Part shown: positions 45,002 to 59,643 of the stretch, piece by piece
Layout of the letters: each line of letters opens with the position of its first letter
Position numbering within the stretch: position 1 is the first letter of the stretch
Source: Actinomycetota bacterium
GTDB taxonomy: Bacteria > Actinomycetota > Acidimicrobiia > Acidimicrobiales > AC-14
Reading direction: 5' to 3'
NCBI GenBank assembly: GCA_040754375.1
Contig: JBFMCT010000003.1
Location: 81,050-145,049, forward strand
DNA length: 64,000 nucleotides
The notes under the pieces: generated by a model
The model's input: the letters and a program-made list of their open reading frames with translations, nothing else
What the model was told of the DNA's origin: nothing
The model's database searches: none
Program-made: the position numbers and the translations under genes

Positions 45002-45916
45002 TCATTCGTCACCCGTGCGGAAGTGAGGAGTCTCGTGGGGTTGGCGGGTACGGCGCTCGATCTCTTCTTCCTCGGCCAGCAGGCGCTCCAGCTCGGGGTC
45101 GGCCTCCTTGACCACCGGCCCGGTGTCGACCGGCGCCTCTTCGGGAGCGGGCGGCGTCCCTTCCTCGCCCTCGGGCCGGCGCCGACCGCCGCCGGCGGAG
45201 ATGATTCGCCGGGGGCGAGCAGGGCCGGACGTCTCGCCCACCGCCATCCCAGCCTCACGGGAGATCTTGTCCTCGGCCGAGGTGCGGTACGGAAGGATGT
45301 CGCCCTTGTAGATCCACACCTTGACGCCAATGCGGCCGAATGTGGTGCGGGCTTCGCGGAAGCCGTAGTCGATGTCGGACCGCAGCGTGTGCAAGGGCAC
45401 CCTTCCCTCGCGGTACCACTCGCTGCGGGCCATCTCCGACCCGCCGAGGCGGCCCGAGCACTGCACCCGGATGCCCAGGGCACCCGCCTTCTGGGCCGTC
45501 TGAACGGCCCGCTTCATGGCCCGCCGGAAGCTCACCCGGCCGGCGAGCTGGTCGGCCACGCCTTGGGCGATGAGGGCGGCGTCGAGCTCGGGCTGGCGGA
45601 TCTCCTGGATGTTGAGCTGGATCTTGACGTTGTTGGTCAGCTTGGCCAGGTCGGCCCGCAGGCGGTCGGCCTCCGCTCCCCGCCGGCCGATGACGATGCC
45701 CGGCCGGGCGGTGTGCACGTCGACCCGCAGGCGGTCGCGGGTGCGCTCGATCTCGATCCGGCTGATGGCCGCGTGCGGGAGTTGCCGCATCAGGTAGTCA
45801 CGGATCTTCCAGTCCTCGATGAGGTAGTCCGTGTACTCCCGGTCGCTGAACCACCGCGACTTCCAGTCGGTGGTGACTCCCAGGCGGAAGCCGTAGGGGT
45901 TGACTTTCTGGCCCAT
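45002..45916 (-). CDS. rpsC: 30S ribosomal protein uS3 with long C-terminal tail
   Basis: 304 residues, against about 210-280 in most bacteria. The core [20 protein letters not shown], the KH motif [15 protein letters not shown] and [20 protein letters not shown] are normal. From about residue 215 a Pro/Glu/Arg-rich tail follows, ending in a Glu-rich helix ([17 protein letters not shown]) and [11 protein letters not shown]. Confidence 0.97.
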   Translation of the reverse strand: MGQKVNPYGFRLGVTTDWKSRWFSDREYTDYLIEDWKIRDYLMRQLPHAAISRIEIERTRDRLRVDVHTARPGIVIGRRGAEADRLRADLAKLTNNVKIQLNIQEIRQPELDAALIAQGVADQLAGRVSFRRAMKRAVQTAQKAGALGIRVQCSGRLGGSEMARSEWYREGRVPLHTLRSDIDYGFREARTTFGRIGVKVWIYKGDILPYRTSAEDKISREAGMAVGETSGPARPRRIISAGGGRRRPEGEEGTPPAPEEAPVDTGPVVKEADPELERLLAEEEEIERRTRQPHETPHFRTGDE

Positions 45917-45919
45917 GCG

Positions 45920-46696
45920 CTACTCGGCTCTCTTGTCGTCGTCGGCCTCGGGCTGGTCTCGGGGACCGGCGGCCTCTTCGTCGCTGGCCACTTCGTCCCT
46001 GGCCACTTCGTCGCTGGCCACTTCGTCGCTGGCCACTTCGTCGGTCGGTACGTCGTCGGTAGGAGCGTCATCGTCAGGGACCGCGTCCCGGGGAGGAGCC
46101 TCGTCGGACACGGCACCCGGCCCCGGCTCGGCCGGCGTGGGCACGGCGGCCGGCTGGTCGCCGCGGCTGGCGCGTACCCGGGCAGCGCGCTCGGGGGACG
46201 GCTTGCTGGCGGTGGCCCGGCGGCGGCGGTCACTGCCAGCCGGGGCCCGGGCCGCCCGCTGCTTGCGAAGCTCGTTCTCGGGCAGGCGGCTGACGATCAC
46301 GGTCACGTGGCAGGTGCGCTTGCGGATGCGGGTGGCCCGTCCCCGGGCACGGGGCCGCCACCGCTTGAGCGTGGGGCCTTCGTCGGCGTAGCAGGCCGAC
46401 ACGTAGAGCTCTTCGGGGTTGATGGCATCGTTGTGCTCGGCGTTGGCGATGGCCGACTTCAGCACCTTGCCCACCAGGGTGGCGGCATCGCGCTCGCAGA
46501 ACTGCAGGATCTCCTGGGCCCGCTCGGCGGTCTGGCCCCGGACGAGGTCGAGCACCTCGCGCACCTTGTAGGCCGAGACCCGGGCGTAGCGAGCCGTGGA
46601 GCGGGTGCCACTGCCGGGAGCGGCGTCCACCGCCCGGGCGGGCCGGTCCGGACGGCTGCGCAGCACCGGCTGCTGGTTGAGCTTGGGGCCCGTCAT
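45920..46696 (-). CDS. rplV: 50S ribosomal protein uL22 with long acidic repeat tail
   Basis: 258 residues from ATG 46696, twice the usual 110-130. The core is standard: STARYARVSAYKVREVLDLV, FCERDAATLVGKVLKSAIAN and the exit-tunnel loop RWRPRARGRATRIRKRTCHV. After about residue 150 comes a tail rich in Ala, Pro, Asp and Glu, ending in repeats of DEVAS coded by 15-bp tandem units. The tail should be disordered and lie outside the exit tunnel. 2 nt after the rpsS stop. Confidence 0.95.
   Translation of the reverse strand: MTGPKLNQQPVLRSRPDRPARAVDAAPGSGTRSTARYARVSAYKVREVLDLVRGQTAERAQEILQFCERDAATLVGKVLKSAIANAEHNDAINPEELYVSACYADEGPTLKRWRPRARGRATRIRKRTCHVTVIVSRLPENELRKQRAARAPAGSDRRRRATASKPSPERAARVRASRGDQPAAVPTPAEPGPGAVSDEAPPRDAVPDDDAPTDDVPTDEVASDEVASDEVARDEVASDEEAAGPRDQPEADDDKRAE
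45979..46038. repeat. 15-bp tandem repeats inside rplV
   Basis: Four units CGTCGCTGGCCACTT (one with CGTCCCT) encoding DEVAS/DEVAR. In frame, so copy-number change would only alter the acidic tail length. Confidence 0.9.
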
Positions 46697-46698
46697 GG

Positions 46699-46977
46699 CT
46701 ACCTCCGCCCCGACCTCTCCTGGCCGGCGTGGAACCGGAACGTGCGGGTCAGCGCGAACTCGCCCAGCTTGTGGCCCACCATGGCCTCGGTGATGTAGAC
46801 GGGCACGTGCTTGCGGCCGTCGTGGACGGCGATGGTGTGGCCCACCATGTCGGGGATGATCGTGGAGCGGCGCGACCACGTCTTGATCACGCGCTTCTCG
46901 CCCCGGGAGTTGAGGTCGTCGACCTTCTTCAAGAGATGGTCGTCGACGAACGGGCCTTTCTTGACGCTTCGGCTCAT
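46699..46977 (-). CDS. rpsS: 30S ribosomal protein uS19
   Basis: 92 residues: [40 protein letters not shown] and [20 protein letters not shown]. Head protein next to uS13. Normal length and place. Confidence 0.98.
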   Translation of the reverse strand: MSRSVKKGPFVDDHLLKKVDDLNSRGEKRVIKTWSRRSTIIPDMVGHTIAVHDGRKHVPVYITEAMVGHKLGEFALTRTFRFHAGQERSGRR

Positions 46978-46987
46978 CGGCGAGCAC

Positions 46988-47824
46988 CTACCTCCTGGCG
47001 CCGCGCGTGCGGCGGCGGCGAACGATCAGACGCTGGGACGGCTTGTTGGTGTCGCGGGTACGGCCCTCGGGCTTGCCCCAAGGCGATACCGGGTGGCGTC
47101 CACCCGACGACTTCCCCTCGCCACCGCCCAGCGGGTGGTCGACGGGGTTCATGGCCACACCGCGGGTCTGGGGGCGGACGCCCTTCCAGCGGTTACGGCC
47201 GGCCTTGCCCACCGAAACCAGCTCGGCCTCGGCGTTGCCCACCTCCCCGACGGTCGCCCGGCAGTCGATGGGCACGCGGCGCATCTCGGTGCTGGGCAGG
47301 CGCAAGGTGGCGAAGTCGCCCTCCTTGGCCACGAGTTGGATGGACGACCCCGCGCCCCGCGCCATCTTGCCCCCGCCGCCGGGCTTGAGCTCGACGTTGT
47401 GCACCGTGGTCCCGACGGGGATGTAGCGCAGGGGTAGGGCGTTGCCCGGGCGGATCTCGGCCTTCTGCCCACTCTGGAGGCGGTCGCCCACCTTCACCTT
47501 GGCCGGGGCCAGGATGTAGCGCTTCTCGCCGTCGAGATAGTGGAGCAGCGCGATGCGGGCGTTGCGGTTGGGGTCGTACTCGATGGCCGCGACCTTGGCC
47601 GGGATGTCGTCCTTTGTGCGCTTGAAGTCGATCACCCGGTACTGGCGCTTGTGGCCGCCACCTTGGTGGCGGGCCGTCTTGCGCCCGTAGCTGTTGCGCC
47701 CGCCCGTGTTGGACAGGGGGGCGAGCAGGGCCTTCTCGGGCTCTGTCTTGGTGATCTCGGAGAAGTCGGAGACCGTCTGGAAACGGCGGCCGGCACTGGT
47801 GGGCTTGCGCTTGCGAAGGGCCAT
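46988..47824 (-). CDS. rplB: 50S ribosomal protein uL2
   Basis: 278 residues. Needed for subunit joining and peptidyl transfer. [20 protein letters not shown], the conserved [20 protein letters not shown] with the catalytic-region His, and a basic end. Standard length. Confidence 0.98.
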   Translation of the reverse strand: MALRKRKPTSAGRRFQTVSDFSEITKTEPEKALLAPLSNTGGRNSYGRKTARHQGGGHKRQYRVIDFKRTKDDIPAKVAAIEYDPNRNARIALLHYLDGEKRYILAPAKVKVGDRLQSGQKAEIRPGNALPLRYIPVGTTVHNVELKPGGGGKMARGAGSSIQLVAKEGDFATLRLPSTEMRRVPIDCRATVGEVGNAEAELVSVGKAGRNRWKGVRPQTRGVAMNPVDHPLGGGEGKSSGGRHPVSPWGKPEGRTRDTNKPSQRLIVRRRRTRGARR

Positions 47825-47837
47825 GGTGCTTATCGCC

Positions 47838-48128
47838 TCATGTCTCGAACAGGTCGATGCGGCTGCCAGCCGCCAGCGTGACGACGGCCCGCTTGGTGTC
47901 GGAGCGCTTGCCGAACGTGGCCTGGCGGCGGTTGCGCTTGCGCTTGCCCTTGCGGTTGAGAGTGTTGACCTTGGTGACCCGCACGTTGAAGATCTCCTCG
48001 ACGGCGCTGCGGATCTCGATCTTGCTGGCGTCGGGATGGACGACGAACGTGTACACGTTGCGGTCGAGCAGCGAGTAGGACTTCTCGCTCACCACCGGGC
48101 GCAACACGATGGAACGGGGATCGTTCAC
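47838..48128 (-). CDS. rplW: 50S ribosomal protein uL23
   Basis: 96 residues. Docking site for trigger factor and SRP at the exit tunnel. [40 protein letters not shown]. Overlaps the rplD stop by 4 nt. Confidence 0.97.
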   Translation of the reverse strand: MNDPRSIVLRPVVSEKSYSLLDRNVYTFVVHPDASKIEIRSAVEEIFNVRVTKVNTLNRKGKRKRNRRQATFGKRSDTKRAVVTLAAGSRIDLFET

Positions 48129-48820
48129 TCCGCCTCCCCGGCGTCGGTGCCGGCCGGAGCGGCGTCGGCCGGCGGCGGGGCGTCGGCCTGGGTGGTGGCG
48201 ACGCCCGGCAGGGCGGCCCGGGTGAACACCACCCAGTCAGAGCACAGCACGTCGTAGGCGTTGAGCTCGGACGAGACCAGCACGTGTACGTCGGGCAGGT
48301 TGGCGAACGACTTGAAGACGTGGGCCCGGTCGACCTCACCGGCGTCCACTACCACCAGGACAGCCCCCTGGCCATCGAGCCCCAGGGCCCGCAGGGCGGA
48401 CACTGCGTCTTTGGTCTTGGGAGCCCGAAGGCCCCAGGAGTCGACGACCACGACCCGGCCCTGGGAAGCCCGGTCGGAGAGGGCCGAGTGCAGGGCGAGC
48501 TGCACCATCTTCTTGGGGGTGCGCTGGCGGTAGCTGCGGGGCTTGGGGCCCAGGGCCACGCCACCGCCTCTCCAGTGCGGCGAGCGCGAGGAACCCTGCC
48601 GGGCCCGGCCCGAGCCCTTCTGGCGCCACGGTTTGCGACCCCCACCACGTACCTCGGCCCTGGTCAGCGTGCTCTGGGTGCCGGCCCGGGCAGCCGCCAG
48701 CTGGGCGGTCACCACCTGGTGCATGACGGCCACGTTGGGGGTCACCCCGAAGACGGCGTCGTCGAGGCGGACCGTCCCCACCGACGCGCCGGTCGCCGAG
48801 CGCACGTCGACGTTCGCCAT
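48125..48820 (-). CDS. rplD: 50S ribosomal protein uL4 with Ala/Pro/Asp tail
   Basis: 231 residues from ATG 48820, overlapping the rplC stop (TAATG). [20 protein letters not shown] is the tunnel loop. In E. coli L4 represses the S10 operon through its leader. The last about 28 residues ([19 protein letters not shown]) are an extra low-complexity acidic tail. Confidence 0.96.
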   Translation of the reverse strand: MANVDVRSATGASVGTVRLDDAVFGVTPNVAVMHQVVTAQLAAARAGTQSTLTRAEVRGGGRKPWRQKGSGRARQGSSRSPHWRGGGVALGPKPRSYRQRTPKKMVQLALHSALSDRASQGRVVVVDSWGLRAPKTKDAVSALRALGLDGQGAVLVVVDAGEVDRAHVFKSFANLPDVHVLVSSELNAYDVLCSDWVVFTRAALPGVATTQADAPPPADAAPAGTDAGEAE

Positions 48821-49479
48821 TAGAGCGCACCTCCGGTGGGCTGGCCGTTCTTGACCGCGTTGCGGATCAGCACCAGCCCGCCCCGCGGGCCGGGGACCGC
48901 GCCCTTGATGAGGATGAGGTCGCGGTCTGCGTCGGCCTCGACGATCTCGAGGTTGAGGATGGTCACCTTCTGATGGCCCATCCTCCCGGCCATGCGGGTG
49001 CCTTTGAACACCCTCGACGGCGTGGCACACGCCCCGATGGCGCCGGGGGCCCGGTGGACCTTGTGGGCACCGTGGGACGCCCCCAAGCCTTTGAAGTTGT
49101 GGCGCTTCATCACCCCTGTGAACCCCTTGCCCCGGCTGACGGCCGTGACGTCGACCCGCTCGCCGGCGGCCAGCACGTCGGCCTTGATCTCCTGGCCGAC
49201 CGTGTAGGAGGTCGAGTCGTCGAGGCGCAGCTCGACGAGCTTGGGCCCGGGCTCGACGCCCGCGCTGGCGAAGTGACCCAGCTCGGGCTTGTTGAGCCGC
49301 GAGGGCTTCACCGAACCGAACGTCACCTGGACGGCGCTGTAGCCGTCGGTGGCAGGCGTCTTGACCTGCACGACCCGGCACGGTGTGACGCGCACAAGCG
49401 TGACCGGGATGGCGCGGTTCTGGTCATCCCAGACCTGGGTCATCCCGACCTTCTCACCCACTATTGCCTTGCTAGCCAT
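48820..49479 (-). CDS. rplC: 50S ribosomal protein uL3
   Basis: 219 residues. [20 protein letters not shown] and the tip loop [20 protein letters not shown] near the peptidyl transferase centre. First gene of the remaining S10 operon here; rpsJ, which normally precedes it, is separated by two foreign genes. So rplC must have its own promoter (TATACT at 49629-49634), and its leader has notable hairpins. The ribosome binding site is poor (only CAGG before ATG). Confidence 0.97.
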   Translation of the reverse strand: MASKAIVGEKVGMTQVWDDQNRAIPVTLVRVTPCRVVQVKTPATDGYSAVQVTFGSVKPSRLNKPELGHFASAGVEPGPKLVELRLDDSTSYTVGQEIKADVLAAGERVDVTAVSRGKGFTGVMKRHNFKGLGASHGAHKVHRAPGAIGACATPSRVFKGTRMAGRMGHQKVTILNLEIVEADADRDLILIKGAVPGPRGGLVLIRNAVKNGQPTGGAL

Positions 49480-49512
49480 ACCTGTGCCCGAATCTGGAGG
49501 ATTTCACGCGGA

Positions 49513-49620
49513 CGCTCCGCACAGGCGTGCCTGGCGGAGCGGATGATCGGTTGTGCCTCGGCGTACCGTTGATGCCGGCGACCGAGGACGTCGACTGGAC
49601 GACGGAGCGTAGCCGCTCCG
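49513..49620 (-). promoter_or_regulatory. rplC leader with two hairpins sharing the same arm sequence
   Basis: Reading the transcript: first hairpin CGGAGCG-GCTA-CGCTCCG (49620-49603), then a longer one CGCTCCGC/GCGGAGCG (49541-49513) enclosing CAGGC-AC-GCCTG-like pairs. The arms CGGAGCG and CGCTCCG occur in both, so each arm can pair with the partner in the other hairpin. This looks like a switchable r-protein leader. No known r-protein leader family recognised. Confidence 0.45.
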
Positions 49621-49628
49621 GAGAAGAG

Positions 49629-49634
49629 AGTATA
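49629..49634 (-). promoter_or_regulatory. Likely -10 element for rplC
   Basis: TATACT on the minus strand, 150 nt before rplC, just ahead of the leader hairpins. The -35 region is GC-rich and weak (GGACGG at 18 nt). The placement fits the need for a promoter after the operon was split. Confidence 0.45.
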
Positions 49635-49685
49635 GCCCGACGATGCCGGGGGCCGTCCGGGGGCGTCGGGTCTTAGTGTGTCCCG

Positions 49686-50378
49686 ATGCACTTCGAGTGG
49701 GGCTGGGCCGGGCTACGTGAGGCCGGCCGCCAGGCCGACGTGGTGGTGGTGGTCGATGTCATGTCGTTCTCGACGACCGTCACGGTGGCCGCCGAGCGAG
49801 GCGTGCTCGTGCACCCCCACCGGGCGCACGACCCCTACGCGGCCCGGGTGGCCGAACGGCTGGGGGCAGTGCTGGCCGGGCCCCGGGGTGCGGGCGTGTC
49901 GCTGTCGCCCGCCTCGATGACCGGCCTGGAGGCCGGCCGGCGGGTGGTGCTGCCCTCGCCCAACGGTGCTGCCCTGTCGCTGGAGGCGGCCCGCTCGGGG
50001 GCCACGGTGGTGGCCGGCTGCCTGCGCAACGCGTCGGCCGTCTCGCAGTTCCTCGCCGGCCACGGCGGTCGGGTGGTCGTGGTGGCCGCCGGCGAGAAGT
50101 GGCGCGACGGCCAAGACCGGTTCGCCGTCGAGGACCTGCTCGGTGCCGGTGCGGTCATGTCAGCCATGGCCCCCGATTCGCTCTCGTCCGAGGCCCGGGT
50201 GGCCGTCGGGGCCTTCCAGGCGGCGGCTGCCGATCTCGAGCCCCTCCTGCGCTCGTGCACGTCGGGCCGCGAGCTCGTGGCCCGGGGAGCCGACGACGAT
50301 GTCACCTGGGCGGCCGCCCTTGACAGCTCCCCCGTGGTCCCCGTGCTGCGCGACGGCTCCTTCCGCCCCCTCGCGTGA
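49686..50378 (+). CDS. ComB family protein (2-phosphosulfolactate phosphatase-like)
   Basis: 230 residues from ATG 49686. ComB in methanogens dephosphorylates 2-phosphosulfolactate in coenzyme M synthesis; bacterial members have unproven roles. VVVVDVMSFSTTVTVAAERG, LPSPNGAALSLEA, GCLRNASAVSQFLA and AGEKWRDGQDRFAVEDLLGA are family landmarks. No other coenzyme M or sulfolactate genes are near. No ribosome binding site is seen; a TTAGTGT box 8 nt before the ATG could make a leaderless mRNA. It faces into the middle of the ribosomal operon. Confidence 0.85.
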   Translation: MHFEWGWAGLREAGRQADVVVVVDVMSFSTTVTVAAERGVLVHPHRAHDPYAARVAERLGAVLAGPRGAGVSLSPASMTGLEAGRRVVLPSPNGAALSLEAARSGATVVAGCLRNASAVSQFLAGHGGRVVVVAAGEKWRDGQDRFAVEDLLGAGAVMSAMAPDSLSSEARVAVGAFQAAAADLEPLLRSCTSGRELVARGADDDVTWAAALDSSPVVPVLRDGSFRPLA

Positions 50379-50399
50379 CTTCGGCGGACCTCCCGCCTC

Positions 50400-50762
50400 T
50401 CAGAACTGGAGGAACGCGGGCGGGGGCGGCTCGATGCCCGGCGGGGGTGGGCCCACCCAGACCCGACCGTCCTCGACCTCTACCGGGAACACCGTCGCCC
50501 CGACCGACGCCGGCCCGTCGAGGCGCTCGCCCGTCGTGACCCGGAACATGCTCCCGTGCCACGGGCACACCACGACCTCGCCCTTCTGGTAGCCGTCGTC
50601 GAGGGGGCCTCCGGCGTGCGGGCAGCGCGACCACAGGGCGTGGACCTCGCCGTCCACCTTGAACAGCGCTATGGGGTAGCCGTGCGCCTGGACGGCCAGT
50701 GGCGCGTCGTCAGGGACCTCGTCGACCCCGGCGACATCCCACCATTCCTCTTCGTCGGACAC
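50400..50762 (-). CDS. Rieske [2Fe-2S] ferredoxin
   Basis: 120 residues. RCPHAGGPLDDG and VVCPWHGSMF give the C-x-H and C-x2-H ligand pairs. No membrane segment, so a soluble electron carrier like the ferredoxin part of Rieske oxygenases. The Pro-rich end PPPPGIEPPPPAF is unusual. It lies between rpsJ and comB; its 3' end converges with comB. The oxygenase partner is not in the window. Confidence 0.92.
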   Translation of the reverse strand: MSDEEEWWDVAGVDEVPDDAPLAVQAHGYPIALFKVDGEVHALWSRCPHAGGPLDDGYQKGEVVVCPWHGSMFRVTTGERLDGPASVGATVFPVEVEDGRVWVGPPPPGIEPPPPAFLQF

Positions 50763-50785
50763 GCCCGCAGCCTACCGGCGCGGGC

Positions 50786-51100
50786 TCAGGCCTGTTGGAT
50801 CTTGATCTCGATGTCGACGCCGGCCGGCAGGTCGAGGCGCTGAAGCGAGTCGACGGTCTTGGGGCTGGGCTCCAAGATGTCGAGCAACCGCTTGTGGATC
50901 CGCATCTCGAAGTGCTCGCGCGAGTCCTTGTCCTTGTGGGGGGACCGGATCACCGTCCAGCGGTGGGTCTCGGTCGGCAGCGGCACGGGCCCCCGCACCT
51001 TGGCCTGAGTGCGTACGACCGTCTCGACGATCTTCTTGGTGGACTGATCGACGATCTCGTGGTCGTACGCCTTCAGCCGGATGCGGATCTTCTGGGCCAT
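50786..51100 (-). CDS. rpsJ: 30S ribosomal protein uS10
   Basis: 104 residues: [40 protein letters not shown] and [20 protein letters not shown]. Also known as NusE in antitermination. Normally first gene of the S10 operon; here it is the end of the str cluster and 23 bp upstream of the Rieske gene's start. Confidence 0.98.
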   Translation of the reverse strand: MAQKIRIRLKAYDHEIVDQSTKKIVETVVRTQAKVRGPVPLPTETHRWTVIRSPHKDKDSREHFEMRIHKRLLDILEPSPKTVDSLQRLDLPAGVDIEIKIQQA

Positions 51101-51113
51101 GAGAGGTCCGCGT

Positions 51114-52301
<1,188 letters not shown>

Positions 52302-52340
52302 GAACGGTCCCCTGCTCCTCGGATCTGTACCGGTCCGCCC

Positions 52341-54443
52341 CTACTCCCCGCGAACCCGGGCCACGATCTCGCGAGAGATGGACTCGGGCACTTCTTGGTA
52401 GGAGTGGAACTGCATCGTGTAAGTCGCCCGCCCTTGGGTGCGCGACCGTAGGTCGGTAGCGTAGCCGAACATCTGGGCCAGCGGTACCTGCGCCCGCACC
52501 ACCTGGCTCGACCCCCGCTGCTCCATGCCCTCGATCCGGCCCCGCCGGCTGGAGAGGTCGCCGATGACGTCGCCCATGTAGTCGTCGGGGGTGACGACCT
52601 CCACTCCCATGATCGGCTCGAGCAGCATGGGCTTGGCCAGCCGGGCCGCCTTCTTGAAGGCCATGGACCCGGCGATGCGGAAGGCGATCTCCGACGAGTC
52701 GACGTCGTGGTAGGACCCATGGACCAGCGTGGCCCGCACGTCGACCAGCTGGTAGCCGGCCAGGACGCCGCTCTGCATGGCCTCCTGGATGCCGGCGTCG
52801 ACCGCCGGGATGTACTCCCGGGGGATGATGCCGCCCACGATCTTGTCCACGAACTCGAAGCCACCCCCCGGGCCCGTGGGCTCGAGGTCGATCACGACGT
52901 GGCCGTACTGGCCCCGGCCGCCCGACTGGCGGACGTAGCGTTCCTCGACGCCCTTGACCGGCATCGAGATCGTCTCGCGGTAGGCGACCTGGGGCTTGCC
53001 CACGTGGGCGTCGACCCGGAACTCGCGCAGCATCCGGTCGACCAGCACCTCGAGGTGCAGCTCGCCCATGCCGGCGATGATCGTCTGGCCGGTCTCCTCG
53101 TCGGTGTGGCGCTGGAAGGTGGGGTCCTCGTCGGACAGCCGCATCAAGGCGTCGGCCAGCTTCTCCTGGTCGGCCTTGGTCTTGGGCTCGATGGCCACGT
53201 GGATCACGGGCTCGGGGAACTCCAGGGACTCCAGCACGACGGGCGTGTTGGGGTCGCACAGGGTGTCACCCGTGGAGGTCTGCTTGAGACCGACGGCAGC
53301 CACGATGTCGCCCGTGAAGACGGCGTCTTTGTCCTCGCGGTGGTTGGCGTGCATCTGCAGGATGCGGCCCACCCGCTCCTTGCGGTCACGGGTCGAGTTG
53401 AGCACCGTCTGGCCCTTGCGCAGCGTGCCCGAGTAGACGCGGAAATAGGTGAGCTTGCCCACGTGGGGGTCGCTCATGATCTTGAAGGCCAGCGCCGAGA
53501 ACGGGGCCGTGTCGTCGGCCGGACGCTCCAGCTCCTCGATGCCCTTGGCGTCGAGCCCGACCACCGGGGGCAGGTCGAGCGGGCTGGGCAGGAAGTCGAC
53601 GATGGCGTCGAGCAGGGGCTGCACGCCCTTGTTGCGGAAGGCCGACCCGGTGATGACGGGTACCACGTCGTTGGCGATGGTGGCCGCCCGGATCGACCGG
53701 CGGAGGTCCTCGGCCGTGATGGGCTGCTCCTCGATGTACTTCTCCATGAGGGTGTCGTCATGGTGGGACAGCACGTCGATGAGGTTGTGCCGCCACTGCT
53801 CGGCCTGCTCGACCATGTCCTCGGGCACGTCACCGACGTGCCACTCCTCGCCCTTGCCGGTGGCGTCGTCCCACACCAGGGCCTTCATGCCGATGAGGTC
53901 GACCATGCCCTTGAAGTGGCCCTCGGCCCCGATGGGCACCTGGAGGACGGCCGGGGCGGCGTCGAGGCGGTTGCGGATCTCGTCGACGGCCCGGAAGAAG
54001 TCGGCGCCGATGCGGTCCATCTTGTTGACGAAGCAGATGCGGGGCACCCGGTACTTGTTGGCCTGGCGCCACACCGTCTCGGTCTGGGGCTCGACCCCGG
54101 CCACGGCGTCGAACACGGCCACGGCCCCGTCGAGGACCCGCAGCGAACGCTCGACCTCGACGGTGAAGTCGACGTGGCCGGGCGTGTCGATGATGTTGAT
54201 CCAGGTGTCCTTCCACCGGCAGGTGGTGGCCGCCGAGGTGATCGTGATCCCCCGTTCCTGCTCCTGGACCATCCAGTCCATGACCGCCGCCCCCTCGTGG
54301 ACCTCGCCGATCTTGTACGTCTTGCCCGTGTAGTAGAGGATCCGCTCCGTCGTCGTGGTCTTGCCCGCGTCGATGTGGGCCATGATCCCGATGTTGCGGG
54401 TCCGGGCGAGGGGGAACTCTCGGATTACGGGTGCGTCAGCCAT
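52341..54443 (-). CDS. fusA: Elongation factor G
   Basis: 700 residues. Ribosomal translocase. [39 protein letters not shown] and [10 protein letters not shown] give the G domain; domain IV loop [20 protein letters not shown] is conserved. In the str operon order rpsL-rpsG-fusA-tuf. A 170-bp gap lies between rpsG and fusA. Confidence 0.98.
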   Translation of the reverse strand: MADAPVIREFPLARTRNIGIMAHIDAGKTTTTERILYYTGKTYKIGEVHEGAAVMDWMVQEQERGITITSAATTCRWKDTWINIIDTPGHVDFTVEVERSLRVLDGAVAVFDAVAGVEPQTETVWRQANKYRVPRICFVNKMDRIGADFFRAVDEIRNRLDAAPAVLQVPIGAEGHFKGMVDLIGMKALVWDDATGKGEEWHVGDVPEDMVEQAEQWRHNLIDVLSHHDDTLMEKYIEEQPITAEDLRRSIRAATIANDVVPVITGSAFRNKGVQPLLDAIVDFLPSPLDLPPVVGLDAKGIEELERPADDTAPFSALAFKIMSDPHVGKLTYFRVYSGTLRKGQTVLNSTRDRKERVGRILQMHANHREDKDAVFTGDIVAAVGLKQTSTGDTLCDPNTPVVLESLEFPEPVIHVAIEPKTKADQEKLADALMRLSDEDPTFQRHTDEETGQTIIAGMGELHLEVLVDRMLREFRVDAHVGKPQVAYRETISMPVKGVEERYVRQSGGRGQYGHVVIDLEPTGPGGGFEFVDKIVGGIIPREYIPAVDAGIQEAMQSGVLAGYQLVDVRATLVHGSYHDVDSSEIAFRIAGSMAFKKAARLAKPMLLEPIMGVEVVTPDDYMGDVIGDLSSRRGRIEGMEQRGSSQVVRAQVPLAQMFGYATDLRSRTQGRATYTMQFHSYQEVPESISREIVARVRGE

Positions 54444-54613
54444 GTCGTGGGTCTCTCTGGTGATCGGGTCGTCGAGGCGCCGTCGCGGACGGGCCTGGTT
54501 CGTATGTCGAACACGCGGCTCGGCCGCCGGGCCGGCTCGTGCTCGGGGTTCACACGCAGGACACCCCCCGGCTGCCCGGGAGGTATGCCGCCTGCGGGCT
54601 CAGGGGTGGCGGG

Positions 54614-55084
54614 TTACCACCGGTAGTGGGCGAACGCCCGGTTGGACTCGGCCATCTTGTGCATGTCGTCACGGCGCTTGACGGCCGAACCGGTGCTGTT
54701 CATGGCGTCCATGAGCTCACCCGCCAGCCGCTCGGCCATGCTCCTCTCACGGCGCTGCCGGGAGTAGCCCACCAGCCACCGGATGGCGAGCGTGGTCGCC
54801 CGCCGGGGCCGGACCTCGACCGGGACCTGGTAGGTCGCCCCACCGACCCGCCGGCTCTTGACCTCGACCTGGGGCTTGGCGTTCTCGACAGCCTTCTTCA
54901 GGGAGGCCAGGGCCTCCTGGCCCGTCTTCTCCACCACGATGTCGAGGGCGCGGTAGACCGTGCGCTCGGCGAGAGACCGCTTCCCCCGCTGCATGATCTT
55001 GTTGACGACCTGGGTGACGAGCACCGACCGGTAGATCGGGTCGGGCATGAGGTCGCGGCGCGGCGGCGGGCCTTTGCGGGGCAT
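54614..55084 (-). CDS. rpsG: 30S ribosomal protein uS7
   Basis: 156 residues: [60 protein letters not shown]. Head assembly protein; in E. coli it represses str translation. 6 bp after rpsL. Confidence 0.98.
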   Translation of the reverse strand: MPRKGPPPRRDLMPDPIYRSVLVTQVVNKIMQRGKRSLAERTVYRALDIVVEKTGQEALASLKKAVENAKPQVEVKSRRVGGATYQVPVEVRPRRATTLAIRWLVGYSRQRRERSMAERLAGELMDAMNSTGSAVKRRDDMHKMAESNRAFAHYRW

Positions 55085-55090
55085 GGCTGG

Positions 55091-55462
55091 TTAGCCTTCC
55101 TTCTTTGCGCCGTAGCGGCTGCGAGCCTGCTTGCGGTCGCGGACCCCGGACGCGTCGAGGACGCCCCGGATGATCTTGTAGCGGACCCCGGGGAGGTCTT
55201 TCACACGGCCACCCCTGACGAGCACGATCGAGTGCTCCTGGAGGTTGTGGCCGACCCCGGGGATGTAGGCGGTGACTTCCTGCCCAGTGGTGAGCCTGAC
55301 CCGGGCAACCTTACGGAGGGCCGAGTTGGGCTTCTTGGGGGTGTGGGTGTAGACGCGTGTACAGACGCCTCGGCGCTGAGGGGCGCCCTTGAGGGCCGGC
55401 GTCTTGGTCTTGGTGACTTTGGATTCGCGGCCCTTACGGACCAACTGGGCGATGGTAGGCAT
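55091..55462 (-). CDS. rpsL: 30S ribosomal protein uS12
   Basis: 123 residues. Decoding-centre protein. [20 protein letters not shown] and [18 protein letters not shown] both keep the Lys residues whose change gives streptomycin resistance, so it appears streptomycin-sensitive at these sites. TTG or GTG-type alternative starts are not needed; the ATG gives [13 protein letters not shown]. Confidence 0.98.
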   Translation of the reverse strand: MPTIAQLVRKGRESKVTKTKTPALKGAPQRRGVCTRVYTHTPKKPNSALRKVARVRLTTGQEVTAYIPGVGHNLQEHSIVLVRGGRVKDLPGVRYKIIRGVLDASGVRDRKQARSRYGAKKEG

Positions 55463-55613
55463 TCGAACATCCGATCTTAGCGGGTCTCGGGGAGGGACTT
55501 CTCCCGGCGAGGCCGGTCAGCGCCCGATCGTCCCAGGACCAAGGTCATCGGAGACGGCGTGGACGGGGAGACGCCGGACCGCTCGACGGGCTTGCCCACA
55601 GATGGCCCACGCG

Positions 55614-55653
55614 GGAGACACCCTGCGAGCGCATGGGCACGCAGGGTGTCTCC
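55614..55653 (-). terminator. Terminator hairpin after rpoC
   Basis: Perfect 14-bp stem (GGAGACACCCTGCG / CGCAGGGTGTCTCC) with a 12-nt loop, beginning 10 nt past the rpoC stop. No T-run. It separates rpoBC from the str genes; the remaining 150 bp up to rpsL should hold the str promoter. Confidence 0.8.
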
Positions 55654-55663
55654 GGAGGAACAA

Positions 55664-59632
<3,969 letters not shown>

Positions 59633-59643
59633 CTGGTTCCTTC

